The position numbers were made by a program, and so were the translations under genes. The notes beneath the pieces were generated by a model. It searched no databases and was not told the origin of the DNA. It saw nothing but the letters and a program-made list of their open reading frames with translations. 64,000 nucleotides of DNA, taken from the NCBI RefSeq assembly GCF_964204645.1, contig NC_134025.1:30968001-31032000 (forward strand), given 5' to 3'. Below, one piece after another: positions 1 through 16,800 of the stretch; the stretch's first letter is position 1, and each line of letters begins with the position of its first letter. The stretch is from Tubulanus polymorphus. Lineage: Eukaryota > Nemertea > Palaeonemertea > Tubulaniformes > Tubulanidae.

Positions 1-150
1 TAACAGTTTCAACAGAAAATCTTTTGAAATCACTAATTAGAATTATTAATTGACTCAGAGAGTTGTGACAATATTGTCCATGATTTCTATTGACTAGAAA
101 ATACTTATAGTGTAACTGACACTTTTTTGAATTTCAAATTACGATGTATT

Positions 151-258
151 CTGGGTTCAGTTCCACAGTTAAATTTTTTTACTCTGAGTTAATTCATTGA
201 AAATGAAGTAACTTTATCTCTGAGTTAACTCTAACTCACAACTGTGGAACTGGGTCCT
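151..258. repeat. Palindromic MITE-like element
   Basis: About 108 bp whose ends are inverted copies of each other: it opens with TTCAGTTCCACAG and closes with CTGTGGAACTGGGTCC. The same ends recur at 591, 8970, 12901 and in the tandem array at 3755. It contains no coding capacity. I infer a short non-autonomous DNA transposon; the termini are seen, the class is not proven. Confidence 0.55.
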
Positions 259-495
259 GTTGATATGCACTCATCTTAAACCGTTGTATTAAAGAATGTT
301 TAGTTTCTGCGCAATTTGTGACATTAACCGTATAAGGAGTCTATATGTTCGATATCGCAGTTTCACAATTCAGTTGAAATTGACTCCATAATATCAAAAC
401 ATTTACAGTTATCTAATTCCAATTCTAGAGTCAGCGATCTGAAAACTGTGATCCTAGAATAACTAATAGATTTATGATTCGGCTTGAAATTTCAG

Positions 496-2120
496 GTTGA
501 CCGTTACGTTGAGTTGCGCAATGAGGCTTCAGAAATTCCCATTTGATACACAAACATGTCCGGTCCTTATTGAATCATGTGAGTTCATCTACGACTCAGT
601 TCCACAGTTCTAGTGTTGAAAAATCACATTTTTAACCTTTCTGTAGAACTGGAACTGAGTCCTGGGCCCAGTTTCACGAGTAAAACTAAAATTTTGGTGT
701 AATTGCCATTTACTTCATGTTTTCAATGAGGACAACAATTCAAACTTAACCGTTTTAGGCTCTTTTGCGAAACTGGGTCCTGCTCTACAGATTTAAGTTT
801 ATAATTTTTATTGTTAAAACGTATTCTGAATTAAGGTTGATATAAATGTTCGCGGCTGTTTTAGGAAGAAGGTATTCATTTTTGTTTTATAGTCGGACAC
901 ACAATGGACACCTATCAAATGGTTTGGATGGACAAACCTGTATCGAAAGATGAAAGTTTACAGTTCCCTCAATTCTCATTGGTTCGAATAGATCATCTTG
1001 ACTGTAGCCAGAATTACACAACGGGTCCGAGTTGTAATCCTCTTAATCTGTTATAATCCTCTGTTATAATCGTCTTCATGAAGAACGGATTCAAGCGGTT
1101 TTATATGGTGGCCGATTCGGGCAATAAACACATTTTCTGTAACGCTAGATTATAAGGCACGATAAAACATTGAACGTTGGCCCATTTTTGTCTTGAGTCG
1201 CGCAAAAAAAACAATACAAATCTTATAGTATGGCCCGAATCAGCCACCATAGTTTTACTGAGATCAACATCCTTAACATCGTATATAACTTTATATGTTC
1301 AATTTCTTTCCGTTTCTATAACTATTTGCTGATATCTGATATTTCAGGGGCGTACCCGTGTCTACAAATTAACTTCCAACTGAGACGCGATTACGGTTAC
1401 TATATTCTGCAAGTGTTCATTCCCAGTATAATGCTGGTGATACTATCCTGGTTCGCATTCTGGTTGAAACCTGACGGCGTGACGGCTCGAGTTTTAATCG
1501 GATTGTTCACAGTTTTAACGATGACTACTCAAAGTACCGGAGTTAGAACAGCTCTTCCTAAAGTCTCCTATATTAAAGCTATAGATCTGTGGATGATGAT
1601 GTGTTTGTTGTTTGTGTTCTTTGCGATGATCGAAAGCGCACTTGTCGCCTTCCTTTCAACTGTCAAATCGCAATCAGATTCTGGAAATGACATTCAGTTA
1701 TCAGAGGTAAAATCAGCACTAGATAATCAATATTTTAGCCAAACTCGGTCGCCATCAGCCGAGTCGTCACATTACTGAAATCGTCCTTGTTTTTTTACCC
1801 AAATTTGGATTTGCCAAATCAATTTACTAAGTGTAAAGTCATCATTTGGATTAAGTCTTCGACAAAATGACCGTCACAACTACAGGACTCAAAGAGTGTA
1901 TTTCGTAAAAACAATCTAGTATGAAAAACAAAAGATTTTTCTCGATTTCTAACCGTGAATGTTATACACTATATTTCAGTTGAAGGACGGTAAACAGGAA
2001 CAGCAGTCTGATGATAGCCGACAACGATTGAAAATCGCTAAAAAGATTGATTTCTTCAGTCGTATTCTGTTTCCTGTGTTGTTCTTATTGTTCGTCATCA
2101 TCTACTTTGCCGTCTACTAA
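496..2120 (+). CDS. Cys-loop ligand-gated anion channel subunit, glycine/glutamate receptor-like (3' exons)
   Basis: Four coding exons are visible: 496-578, 893-1024, 1348-1706 and 1980-2120 (TAA), all with GT-AG borders and compatible phases. Earlier exons (signal peptide, N-terminal ligand domain) were not found in the window, so the gene is partial on the left. The 83-bp first exon encodes the Cys-loop (MRLQKFPFDTQTCPVLIES). The second ends in loop C, where two cysteines ten residues apart (DCSQNYTTGAYPC) match the second disulfide of glycine, GluCl and histamine-gated chloride receptors. The third holds TM1, TM2 and TM3 (VLTMTTQ, LPKVSYIKAIDLW). The last holds TM4 (FFSRILFPVLFLLFVIIYF). 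The TM3-TM4 loop is short, about 45 residues. The product would be a plasma-membrane pentameric channel subunit. TM2 is unusual (Thr at -2', Leu at 2', Phe at 6'). The ligand cannot be assigned. Confidence 0.88.
591..782. repeat. Two abutting MITE-like elements
   Basis: A short element with AGTTCCACAG-type ends (about 591-664) is followed with no spacer by one with GGGCCCAGTTTCAC-type ends (about 664-782, closing with GAAACTGGGTCCTG). They lie in the intron between the Cys-loop exon and the next exon. The second type recurs at 12617 and 31525. Confidence 0.5.
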
Positions 2121-2299
2121 TAATTACACACAGTGTAATCGCTACACGTAATTTGTAATCGCGCGTGTAATCGCTACAATGTGTAATACGGCGCACCGGG
2201 TAAACTCGGTTACCTGCTATTTTAATGGTTCTATGTATCAATGCCTATTTGATTAACGCTGCTCGAATGTATTCGGCTTTTTATAATCGCAATTTACAA

Positions 2300-2305
2300 A
2301 ATAAA
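2300..2305 (+). terminator. Polyadenylation signal of channel gene
   Basis: Canonical AATAAA, 180 bp downstream of the TAA at 2118-2120, in AT-rich sequence. Confidence 0.6.
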
Positions 2306-3257
2306 CATCGATTCTTATAAACATATTAACTCTTAATGTGTTGAATTCTGAATCGGTTCGTGAACAATCAGCTATATAGTGGGAAATGGTTGTAACACTT
2401 GTGGTGTTGTGATTCGGCAGCGAAGTTGCACTTTAAGTCAAACTTGGATATAAAACCAGTATAAAAGCTAATCTAACACTTAAGACCAAGTCTTATGATA
2501 AGAAAGCAAGAATGCGAGATTTAAGACCCGTTTATGGACCTGGGGACCGACCCGTTTATGGACCTGGGGCCTTGACTTTGCCGAGGGTCTGTCTTGACAC
2601 AACTCTATGCCGCCGGAGAACATTATTTCATGCCACCAAGGTTCATCATTGACTCGAGACATTATTTCTAAAGGTCCATGAAACGTATCATTTTGGTAAA
2701 GAAAAGGGATAACTGATCATACATCACAAAGACAAATTTAGGCGACTTTCTCTTTAGGTCGATTTATGACCGTCAAGTGCTGCCCCTAGACATATCGATA
2801 GCGGTGAAAATGGGAACTATACTGACAGGATTACATTCCCACTGCGGCAGGCGAGTGATACGTTAGTTCACTATTAGACTGGTCGCCTGTCCAATTCTAT
2901 TCGATTTCAAAAACAATCCAATCTATAAACTAGAGTTTAAATCGTACAATAGTCTTAACTGAAGGTAGAGACCGACAACCAGTATAGGGGATTTCTCAGA
3001 CATGCGAGTAATACTCCACAGCCAACTGGAGGATAGATGTTTTAAATTCATTCATGCTGAACGAACCCGTACATATAAATTGAAGAAACAAGAGAATGTT
3101 CATAGATAAATTGATGGAAATTAATAATAAGAGTTTTTTTTTTATTATTCATCATCTATAATACACTGAAGTCATGAATCACACATAAAGAGTCTCTTAT
3201 TTATTCACTGACTCAAATTACAAACATTTTTCAAACGTGTATGCAGATATTATGATC

Positions 3258-3357
3258 GGGGGCAAATTGTACAATCATGGATTAAAACCATTCACAGGTC
3301 CAACTTAGATTTAGGATAGCGTTTGGACTTGCATCACAACTGTACAACAGACCCCAG
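3258..3357. repeat. MITE-like element
   Basis: About 100 bp with imperfect inverted ends (GGGGGCAAATTGTACAATCA against the reverse complement of ACAACTGTACAACAGACCCC). The ends and the internal TTGGACTT phrase resemble the element nested at 9057-9191. It lies just beyond the PSMC1 stop and may fall in its 3' UTR. Confidence 0.4.
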
Positions 3358-3384
3358 ACGACGTTGATACAACAATCTGATAGT

Positions 3385-6913
<3,529 letters not shown>

Positions 6914-7859
6914 TATGGTCAGACTAATTACCGATGTGGACCGATTTCATATATATCGAAAAATTGATAAACAACAAAAATCGTCAAATAAACTCAAAAA
7001 AATGATCTCATTCCTAATTCTTATAAATCAAATTAATGATTTTATGTGTAATATCAGTTCAATAAATTTAATTATTACTTTATTGATGAAATCAATCCAA
7101 TCTAATTCAGCCAAAAATCAAACTAAGAATGAAAGAAAAATATAACACATTATTAACATTTCACTTAATCAGCTGATAGCAGAATTCATGATAAATTACA
7201 TTAGAAGGAAAAGTAAAAATCTGAAAGGTGGTAAATAGCACGACTATGACGACGCGAGCGCCCCCTGTCGACGATTAAACGTGCTGCCGCTATTGAGTCG
7301 TATTATATTGTTAAAATCGACGATTTACAGGTGATTATTCGATATCTATTGACGATTTGACATTCTATATTGTTTAAATCGATTGTGAATGAATGATTGT
7401 CTTAATGGTTGTGATTTGAGGTGATTGTTTAAACTCGACAATCCGCTTTTTAACACCCGATGGATAGTCTGTGTGGGTACTGTTCAGTTTATTAGTCAGT
7501 GATAGACAAGTCACGTCAGAGCAGATGTGTTGAGTTTCTGGTGCGACCACGGTTTAGATGTCGCCAGAACTGATGTTTCACTGACTCAGACCCTTAGGGC
7601 CGATGGGAAAAATGATCCAATAATGAAGTTATTTTTGATTTACTGAGATTGAGAAGGCAGCATCTGGACAATAGTTTTACTTGTGGAAATCTAGATTTAG
7701 TCTATATACCACTGCTTTACCGAAGGAGTCCCTTTTGTAACAACATCCATTAATAATATGCCCCTTTATATTTGAGAAGAGGCCTTCATCTGACTGACCA
7801 TCTCGCTGTTACTGTTACAGCTACTGGTGCTGCTGCTGCTGCTGGTGCCGTGGTGAAAC
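6914..7859. promoter_or_regulatory. Bidirectional promoter region PSMC1/CWC22
   Basis: The start codons of PSMC1 (minus) and CWC22 (plus) are 946 bp apart and divergent. A locally GC-rich stretch near 7250-7310 (ACGACGCGAGCGCCCCCTGT) is the likely core. CAG-GTGATT at about 7327 and an acceptor at about 7820 could bound an intron in the CWC22 5' UTR; both are inferred. An open frame at 6861-7145 overlaps the PSMC1 start exon and has no gene-like features. Confidence 0.45.
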
Positions 7860-10800
7860 ATGTCCGAAAGCGATCCAGAAAGTGGTGAATGTAGTTCTAG
7901 TGATGGAGAACGAAGTAAACAGAAATCTATCCGCAGTGCAGTTATACAGGTCTGTATTAAACACCTTCCTCCCTCTCAATCAAATACTGCATTAACCACC
8001 CTCCTCACCCTCAATCAAATACTGCATTAACCACCCTCCTCACCCTCAATCAAATACTGCATTAAACACCCTCCTCCCTCTCAATCAAATACTGCATTAA
8101 CCACCCTCCTCCCTCTCAATCAAATACTGCATTAAACACCCTCCTCCCTCTCAATCAAATACTGCATTAACCACCCTCCTCCCTCTCGATCAAATACTGC
8201 ATTAACCACTCTCCTCACCCTCAATCAAATAAACACATCATTAGGGAGGGCTGAGGCGTTGATGTTCAAAATGAGAGCCCCTTAAAAAGACTTTGTGCAG
8301 AATGATTAGAATTGAAATTTTGTTTAGTTTAATTAATAGTTAATTTGTGTTTCTTGTTACAGAAAGTTGTTTCTCCAAACCCAACCCCTTCAGCTCCTGC
8401 TCCTGATTCTGAGCAGCCGTCTGCTGCTGCTGCTCCTGCACCAGTTCACTCTCCGATTCGAGTTCCTCCCGATGATCCGGACCCTATCGCTGAAGATTCA
8501 CCTCCTAAAGTTCAACGCAAGTCTGAAATAGTCGACAACAGATCGCCGGAAACTAAACTGAAATCAGAAATAAAAACGGAGAGACCTCGATCGTCGTTAT
8601 CGCAATCACCGGAACAAAAACAACGTAAATCAGAAATTATTGATAGAAGATCTCCAGAAACTAAGAGAAAAGCTGAATTAGATCTGAACAGGTCGGTGTG
8701 CGGTCCATACCTCATCATGTGAACTTCATTCATGTGAAAACTCGTCTATATTTTCTATCATTGTATTTCTAATAGACGGAGTCGGAGCCCTGAGACACCA
8801 CCTAGTGAACGAAAACGAACTAAATTAGACGGTAGAGATGACCGATCGAGGAGATCTAGAGATCGTGAATACAAGTGAGTTTTCCATCAATCACAACTCA
8901 TTAAACTCTTCAGTTAAAATCACTTCGCAACGTTTGAAATTAAGTCTAATAAAATGACAATATGAAATTGGATCCGGGACCTGGCTCCACAGTTGTGAGT
9001 TTGAGTTAATTCCCTAGTTAAAATTAGTTAATTTTCTCAATGATTAAACTCTGGAGCTGGTTGCACAGTCATGGCTTTGACTTGAGACCATTCTAAGACG
9101 AACTTAGTTCAATGGCCAATCTAAAAACTTAAGACAAGTCTTAAGATTTAAGACTACTTTTGGACTTACGTCGCGACTGTGCAACTAGCCCCTGGAGTAA
9201 AATCTAACGCAGCAACTGTAGAACTGGATCCAGAACTGTAGAAGGGGGTACAAAATTGTTAAGTTGGGTTTATGATTGTATGAACTGCAGTTGAATGCGA
9301 TTTCTTGTTTTCTATGGACAGCGATCGTAAACGTAAAGCTGGTGATACGGAGAAGATTTCGACGCCGCCCCCGAAAAAAAAGAAAGATACGGAATCTTTA
9401 CCGACCCGAACCGGTGGAGCTTACATTCCTCCCGCTAAACTACGTATGATGCAAGCAAAAATTACTGATAAATCCAGGTAAGCCGGTCCTTCCTCGTAAC
9501 TTATCCCCTTCTATCTTATCTTCTCCTAGCTCAGGCTCAACAGACCGCTTTAATCTTGTGACGATGATTTTATTTTGTAGTATTGAATTTCAACGTTTGG
9601 CCTGGGAAGCTTTAAAGAAATCAATAAATGGTTTGATAAATAAAGTGAACGTATCGAATATCGATATCGTTGTTAGGGAATTATTTCAAGAGAATATCGT
9701 CAGAGGAAGGTAACAAAAATAAGAGTTTATCATTTCGATGAAACTTCAGTCTTGAAGTGAACTGTGCTTACCACAGTCAGAGCAGATTGCCTCACAGTAT
9801 TACGTGCCCCCGGACTCTGTTTGTCACGGAGCTGAATGTCACGTGCCCCCGGACTCTGTTTGTCACGGAGCTGAATGTCACGTGCCCCCGGACTCTGTTT
9901 GTCACGGAGCTGAATGTCACGTGCCCCCGGACTCTGCTTGTCACGGAGCTGAATGTCACATGCCCCCCGACTCTGTTTGTCACGGAGCTGAATGTCACGT
10001 GCCCCCGGACTCTGTTTGTCACGGAGCTGAATGTCACGTGCCCCCGGACTCTGCTTGTCACGGAGCTGAATGTCACATGCCCCCCGACTCTGTTTGTCAC
10101 GGAGCTGAATGTCACGTGCCCCCGGACTCTGTTTGTCACGGAGCTGAATGTCACGTGCCCCCGGACTCTGTTTGTCACGGAGCTGAATGTCACGTGCCCC
10201 CGGACTCTGTTTGTCACGGAGCCCCCGGACTCTGTTTGTCACAGAGCCCCGGACTCTGTTTGTCACGGAGCCCCCCGGACTCTGTTTGTCGCGTGCCCCC
10301 GGACTCTGTTTGTCACGGAGCCCCCGGACTCTGTTTCTATTGTATATCTAATCGATGATGTTATTATTTGTAGAGGTTTATTGTCTCGTGCTGTAATCCA
10401 GGCTCAAGCTGCGTCTCCTACGTTCACTCATGTTTACGCAGCGTTCACCGCTATCATTAACTCACGATTCCCGAATATCGGTGAACTCATTCTACGCCGT
10501 CTTATCATACTGTTCCGTAAGGGTTACCGTAGAAACGATAAAGCTATTTGTTTATCGGCGACCAGGTTTATCGCTCATCTCGTTAATCAACAAGTCGTAA
10601 GTATTTCTGTCACACAATTATTACACATCAGAGAATTCTAAATCTTTTCTTGAAAGTCTGGGAATTTGAATATTTTCACTCGTGCTGGTGACGAGTGGCA
10701 CAAGGAACCTCTTGATAAGAAACAGCTCCCAATGAGGATATCTTATAACTTAATCGGGGAATTTTAATATTTTTACTCTATGTTGTTCTTGCTGGAAATG

Positions 10801-13800
10801 AATGGCACTAGGAACCTCTTGATAGGAAACGGGAAAGATCATAATTGAATCAGGGAATTTCAACTGTGGGTTTATGGTCAGAAAAATATCAGGGAATGAT
10901 TTTTGGATTCCCTGATCTGTAAAAACCCTCTTGCTCATTCATGTTTATCTATTTAAACCCCGTTTTAAATTTCAGGCTCACGAAGTCGTCGCGTTGGAAA
11001 TATTAACGTTACTATTAGAAACCCCTACGGATGACTCGGTGGAAGTAGCGTGTGGATTCCTGCAGGAATGTGGAATGAAACTAACCGATGTTTCTCCACG
11101 TGGAATGCACGCTATATTCGATCGATTGCGCAATGCGTTACACGAGTCTCACATCGATAAACGAGTTCAGTATATGGTCGAAGTGATGTTTCAAGTGAGA
11201 AAAGACGGATTCAAGGATCACGTTACGATTGTGGAAGGGTTGGATTTAGTCGAGGAAGATGATCAGTTTACTCACATGTTATCATTGGAAGAACAAGTGA
11301 ATTCTGAAGATATTCTCAGTAAGTTTAAAGTATTGATGTATGTAAATGTATTCGACCGTATTTCCAGGGTTTATAGCTTGTCATTGAAGTTAGTTCTTTA
11401 CTCTGAAGACCTGAAAGAATATTTACTTTTTGCAAAAATTTCCAAAAGTTCTTATTTAATGAATTGTGGTATCCCTACCTAAGTATTTCTCAAAGAATAT
11501 CTCTAGATTACACGCGTTAGGAGCCATCCTATTCATTCCAATCCAGTGGGCGGCTCCAGGTCACCTGGGATTGTCTATGAAAGGAATGTGCGTAAATTCT
11601 GGATTATTTTAATGTTTTTTAGACGTGTTTAAATTTGATCCTGATTTCATCGCGAATGAAGAGAAATATAAACAGATCAAGAAGACTATTCTAGACGAGG
11701 ATTCTGGATCGGATTCAGACGAATCCGGAGGAAGTGGATCATCAGAATCAGGATCCGGATCAGATTCTGAAAGTGAAGATGGTAAGAGAATAATAATTCT
11801 TGTTTTACAAACATAGTTTTGAATTATATTCAAAATTATCAACGTTGAAAACTTTCAGATCTTTTATGTTCTTTCTATTTCATATCAGATATTTTACCAA
11901 ACTTGGACAAACAATATTTAATTTTTCAATAAGTTGTCAGAAACTATGCTGGTAATCTTATCTATAAGAAAAAAATAATTGTTCTACGCAGTTTTTGGTT
12001 AAATGAATACAACTGTTTGCGTATAAATATCTTTGTTTATTTTCTTTTTAAGCAAATTGTTTGTAGATACATCGTAAATTGAATGTAAAATACTTCGTTA
12101 TCAGATATTAGACTGATAACCAGTGAATGGATCCAGGGTTTTAGTTGTAACTAATATTGAGAATGTTTTATTGTTTATATTTCTACAGATGAAGGAAAAC
12201 AGTTAATAATCGACGCCACGGAAACTAATTTAGTCGCTCTTCGTCGTACAATTTACCTGACGTTTCAATCGAGTTTAGATTTTGAAGAGTGCGCTCATAA
12301 AGTCCTTAAAATGCAGCTAAAACCCGGACAGGAGGTTAGTGTTTTATTTACTGAATTCAACCATTTCTTCATTACAATTATTACTACAACAGATGTAGCA
12401 GAGATGCAGGAGTTTCCCATCGTCAGTACTTTATTCAGGCTGAGCACGTTGCCGTAATCCTGCTGGACATTTTGTTATTTGCTAAGTTGCATGCATTTTG
12501 AAAATGGTGGCAGAAGTGGCCAAAAATGTCAAATCCTCCTTTCAAAAAGAATAATTTTATTAGTTCTGATTTTTTCGGAATCTGCCACTAAAATCGGTGT
12601 TGTAGTTTTAATCATCTGGGCCCAGTTTCACAAACAAGTTAAACTCAAATTTTTCATGTTTTCAATGAGGGCAACAATTAAAACATAACTGTTTTAGGCT
12701 TAAACTTTTTCGTGAAACCGGGCCCTGAATGAGCAAAAACCATAAACCATGAAACACATTACGCAATGCTGTAATTTCAGGTGGAATTGTGTAATATGAT
12801 ACTTGATTGCTGCGCTCAACAGAGAACTTATGAGAAATTCTATGGATTATTAGCTCAGGTCAGTGTGTGTTTTATAAATCATAACATACCTCCTTTATCT
12901 GAACCCAGTTCCACAGTAACTGTGAGTTAGAGTTAACTCTGAACTCGGGATCCTTAGTAAAAATCAGTTCATTTTCAATGAGTCAAATCTAAACTCACAA
13001 CTGTGGAACCGGGTCCACAACCGTGGAACTGGGTCATGTGTGTACGTAGTGTCAAACCCGCACTGAAGTCATGTCCCTATTTTAGTCGTCAACATAATGA
13101 TCGCCCAAACTACACTGACTTTCCCTGTCTCATACCCCCCTCCCTCCTCTCGCTCTGAATTATCAAACTCTGGTGTTGATTTATTGTTGTTTTTATTTAT
13201 AGAGATTTTGTCAGTTGAACAAGATTTATATCGAGCCGTTCGAGACGATATTTCAGGAACAGTATTCAACAATCCATCGCCTGGAAACGAATAAACTTCG
13301 TAACGTCGCCAAATTCTTCGCTCATCTTCTTCACACGGACGCCATCTCGTGGGCGGTAAGGTTAAAACCATGCAGCTGAAACCTCACTCCGTCGCATCAC
13401 GCCAAGTTTTCAGCGTTAGTTTTGCGGTTTGTTTTTTAGGTTTTAGAACATATCAAACTGAATGAAGAAGACACAACTTCATCCAGTCGAATTTTCATTA
13501 AGATTTTCTTCCAAGAATTATCGGAATATCTCGGTTTACCGAAACTGAACGCACGCCTTAAGGATGAGTAAGTTTATACGGCATCAAAATCAGCTACTAC
13601 ACTCTCATATCTCTCTCACCTCCACCCTCTACCTCCCTCACCTCCACCTCTCTCACCTCCACCCTCTACCTCCCTCACCTCCCCAACTCTCACCTTCACC
13701 CTCTACCTCCCTCACCTCCCCATCTCTCTCACCTCCACCCTCTAGCTCCCTCACCTCCCCCTCTCTCATCTCTCTGCCTCTCTCACCTCCCCCTCTACCT

Positions 13801-16800
13801 CTCTCACCTCCCCCTCTACCTCCCTCACCTCCCCCTCTCTCACCTCCACCCTCTACCTCCCTCACCTCCCCATCTCTCTCACCTCCACCCTCTAGCTCCC
13901 TCACCTCCCCCTCTCTCATCTCTCTGCCTCTCTCACCTCCCCCTCTACCTCTCTCACCTCCCCCTCTACCTCTATCACCTCCCCCTCTACCTCTCTCACC
14001 TCCCCCTCTACCTCTCTCACCTCCCCCTCTCCCTCTTCTATCTCTGTATAACAAAGTGAAGATGTATTATTATTTTCTAGGACTATGCTACCGTACTATG
14101 AAGGTGTTCTACCTCGTGATAATCCTAGAAACACTAGATTTGCCATTAATTTCTTCACTACTATCGGCCTCGGCGGTCTCACGTAAGTATCAATTACATT
14201 TCAGCCATAATAAAAAACCAACCTGTTGATCCAAACATTTCATTGAGAATAATCTGTTTTGTTTGTAGGGAAGAATTGAGGGATCATTTAAAGAATCAAT
14301 CCAAACAAATGGCGCAGGAGAAACTTCAACAAAAATCTTCTTCAGAAAGTAGTTCTTCTGATAGTAGTTCATCAAGTAGTTCTTCAGGTAACTATCATCG
14401 ACTTATACAACATGCAACATACAATCAACAACTTTCAACATACAACTTACATCATACAACATTCCACATACGACTAACAACATCTATCTTAAAATAAAAA
14501 ACTTTTAAAATTCTGAGATTTTGTTTAAATTTATTTCAGATTCTGCCGATTCGAGTGATTCTTCTTCGTCGGATTCCGATACCGAAAAAAATCGCCGACG
14601 TAAAACGAGTAAATCGAAAAAAGCAGCGAAAATTCGAAAAGAACTCGAAAAACTGGATAAAAAAACGGATAAAAACCAGAAAAATAAAAACAAACGTTTA
14701 GAAAATAACGGCGTGGAAAATAAACTGAAATCAAAACGAAAGAATGAAAAAACTGAAATGAATCATCGCGAGGATATAAATACACGATTAAAACAACGCG
14801 CTGGATATACTAATAATAATACTTCACCCCCGTCATACGTCAATAAACCTACTGATCATCAATCACCTGATAATAAACATAGACACAGTTCGCCCCCTAG
14901 TGACCGTAGAATAGATTATGATACTCGTCGTAGAGATCAGAGTGCTGACAATTCCAATTTTAGACGTAGAGATAGCCCAGAGCCCATGAGAGACAGGCGC
15001 AGGGGTAGTCCAGAGCCCATGAGAGACAGGCGCAGGGGTAGTCCGGAGCCTGTAAGAGACCAGCGCAGGGGTAGTCCGGAGCCTGTAAGAGACCAGCGCA
15101 GGGGTAGTCCAGAGCCCATGAGAGACAGGCGCAGGGGTAGTCCGGAGCCCATGAGAGACCAGCGCAGGGGTAGTCCTGAGCCCATGAGAGACAGGCGTAG
15201 GTGCAGTCCAGAGCCTGTGAGAGACGAGCGTAGGGGTAGTCCAGAACCTTTTAGACGTAGGGGCAGTCCTGAGCCCATGAGAGACAGGCGAAGAGACAGT
15301 CCAGAACCTTTTAGACGTAGGATTAGCCCAGAGCCGTTTAGACGTAGGGACAGTCCTGAGCCCATGAGAGACAGGAGAAGGGATAGCCCAGAACCATATA
15401 GATACAGAGGCAGTCCTGAGCCTTATAGACGCGGGGATAGCAGAGAGCCCATGAGAGACTGGCGAAGGGACAGCAGAGAGCCATTGAGAGACTGGAGGAG
15501 GGACAGCCCAGAACCTTATAGACGTAGAGAAAGCCCTGAGCCATTTAGGGATGGATACAGGGACAGTCGTGAGCCTTTTAGACATGGAGACAGTCGTGAG
15601 CCTTTTAGACATGGAGACAGTCGTGAGCCTTTCAGGCGTGGAGACAGTCGTGAGCCTTTCAGACGTGGGGATAGCCGTGAGCCTTTCAGGCGTGGGGATA
15701 GCCGTGAGCCTTTCAGACGTGGGGATAGTCGGGAGCCTTTCAGACGTGGGGATAGTCGGGAGCCTTTCAGACGTGGGGGCAGCCCGGGAGTTAGAGACCG
15801 AAGAAGAGAAAGCCCAGAGCCGACGAGGGGCAGTAGACTGAGCCCGGAACCGGTGAGAGGCAGGTACGATCGAGAGAGAAGTCCGAATGTTCGATCCAGG
15901 AATGATCAGCAGCAAGCTGAGAGCAGACGCAAAGAAACTCCGGATCAGAATAACTCAACATCGCGACCAATCAAAACAGAGAAATCAATAGATGATATTC
16001 GTAATAATTACGAGAGTGATTCAGATGATCCTCGAATCAGAGAGAAACAGAGCAAACATAATGGAGAGAAAGACACCTCCTCCTCGCGAGGTCGAATACT
16101 GAATAATTCCAGACGTAGATCCTCGTCCAGTAGTAGCAGCAGCAGCAGTAGCGGCAGCAGATCACCCGATATACAGAGAAATAGAAATAAAAAAAGACGC
16201 GAGGAAAGTTCATCAGAAAGTGAGGAAGATGAACGACAGAGAGCGAGGAAAAAACCTCAACGTACGAATAAACGAGATAGTCCCTCGGAGGATGAGGGTA
16301 GAAATAAACAACGAGATAGAAATTCATCGGAAAAACAGCAGAGAAAGAAAATAACGAGGCGTTCGTCATCGGAGGAAAGAGAGGAACCATCTACTGTCGA
16401 TAGCAGGAGGAAAACTAATAAAAAACGTGATGAGAGTTCTGAGAGCAGCAAGAAAAAAACTAACTCAAAACGCAGAGAGAGTTCTGAGGAAAGTGGTAGC
16501 AAGAAGAGAAATAACTCAAAACGAAGAGAGAGTTCAGAAGAGACTCGTAATAAGAGGAAAAATAACTCAAAAGTGAGAGAGAGTTCTGAAGAAACTCGTA
16601 GCAAGAGAAAAACAAACTCAAAACGAAGAGAGAGTTCCGAGGAAAGTCATAGCAAGAAGAGAAATAACTCGAAACGTAGAGAGAGTTCTGTGGACAGTTT
16701 GAGTAGAAAGAAAAATCGCGTTTCCCTGGAACGAGTTGATAGAAGAAATAAGCGTGATGATAATGAATCTGAGGAGATTGAAACAAACAACAAGAAAAAC

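Larger units (their letters stand above)
2121..3384. other. 3' UTR and convergent spacer between channel gene and PSMC1
   Basis: Noncoding. A polyadenylation signal AATAAA at 2300-2305 suits the channel gene, 180 bp after its stop. A degenerate doubled phrase (GTTTATGGACCTGGGG) sits at 2529-2570. A copy of the dispersed CCGTCAAGTGCTGCC repeat lies near 2771, and a MITE-like element at 3258-3357. No gene is supported. Confidence 0.6.

Noticed and set aside
9730-10358. Long overlapping open frames on both strands (up to 294 codons)
   Set aside because: They follow from a stop-free 39-bp repeat. Only the part from 10374 on is a real CWC22 exon.
13564-14229. Pro/Ser/Leu-rich open frame and its Gly/Arg/Glu-rich antisense
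   Set aside because: The frames are CT-rich minisatellite read in frame. Proper splice sites for CWC22 skip it.
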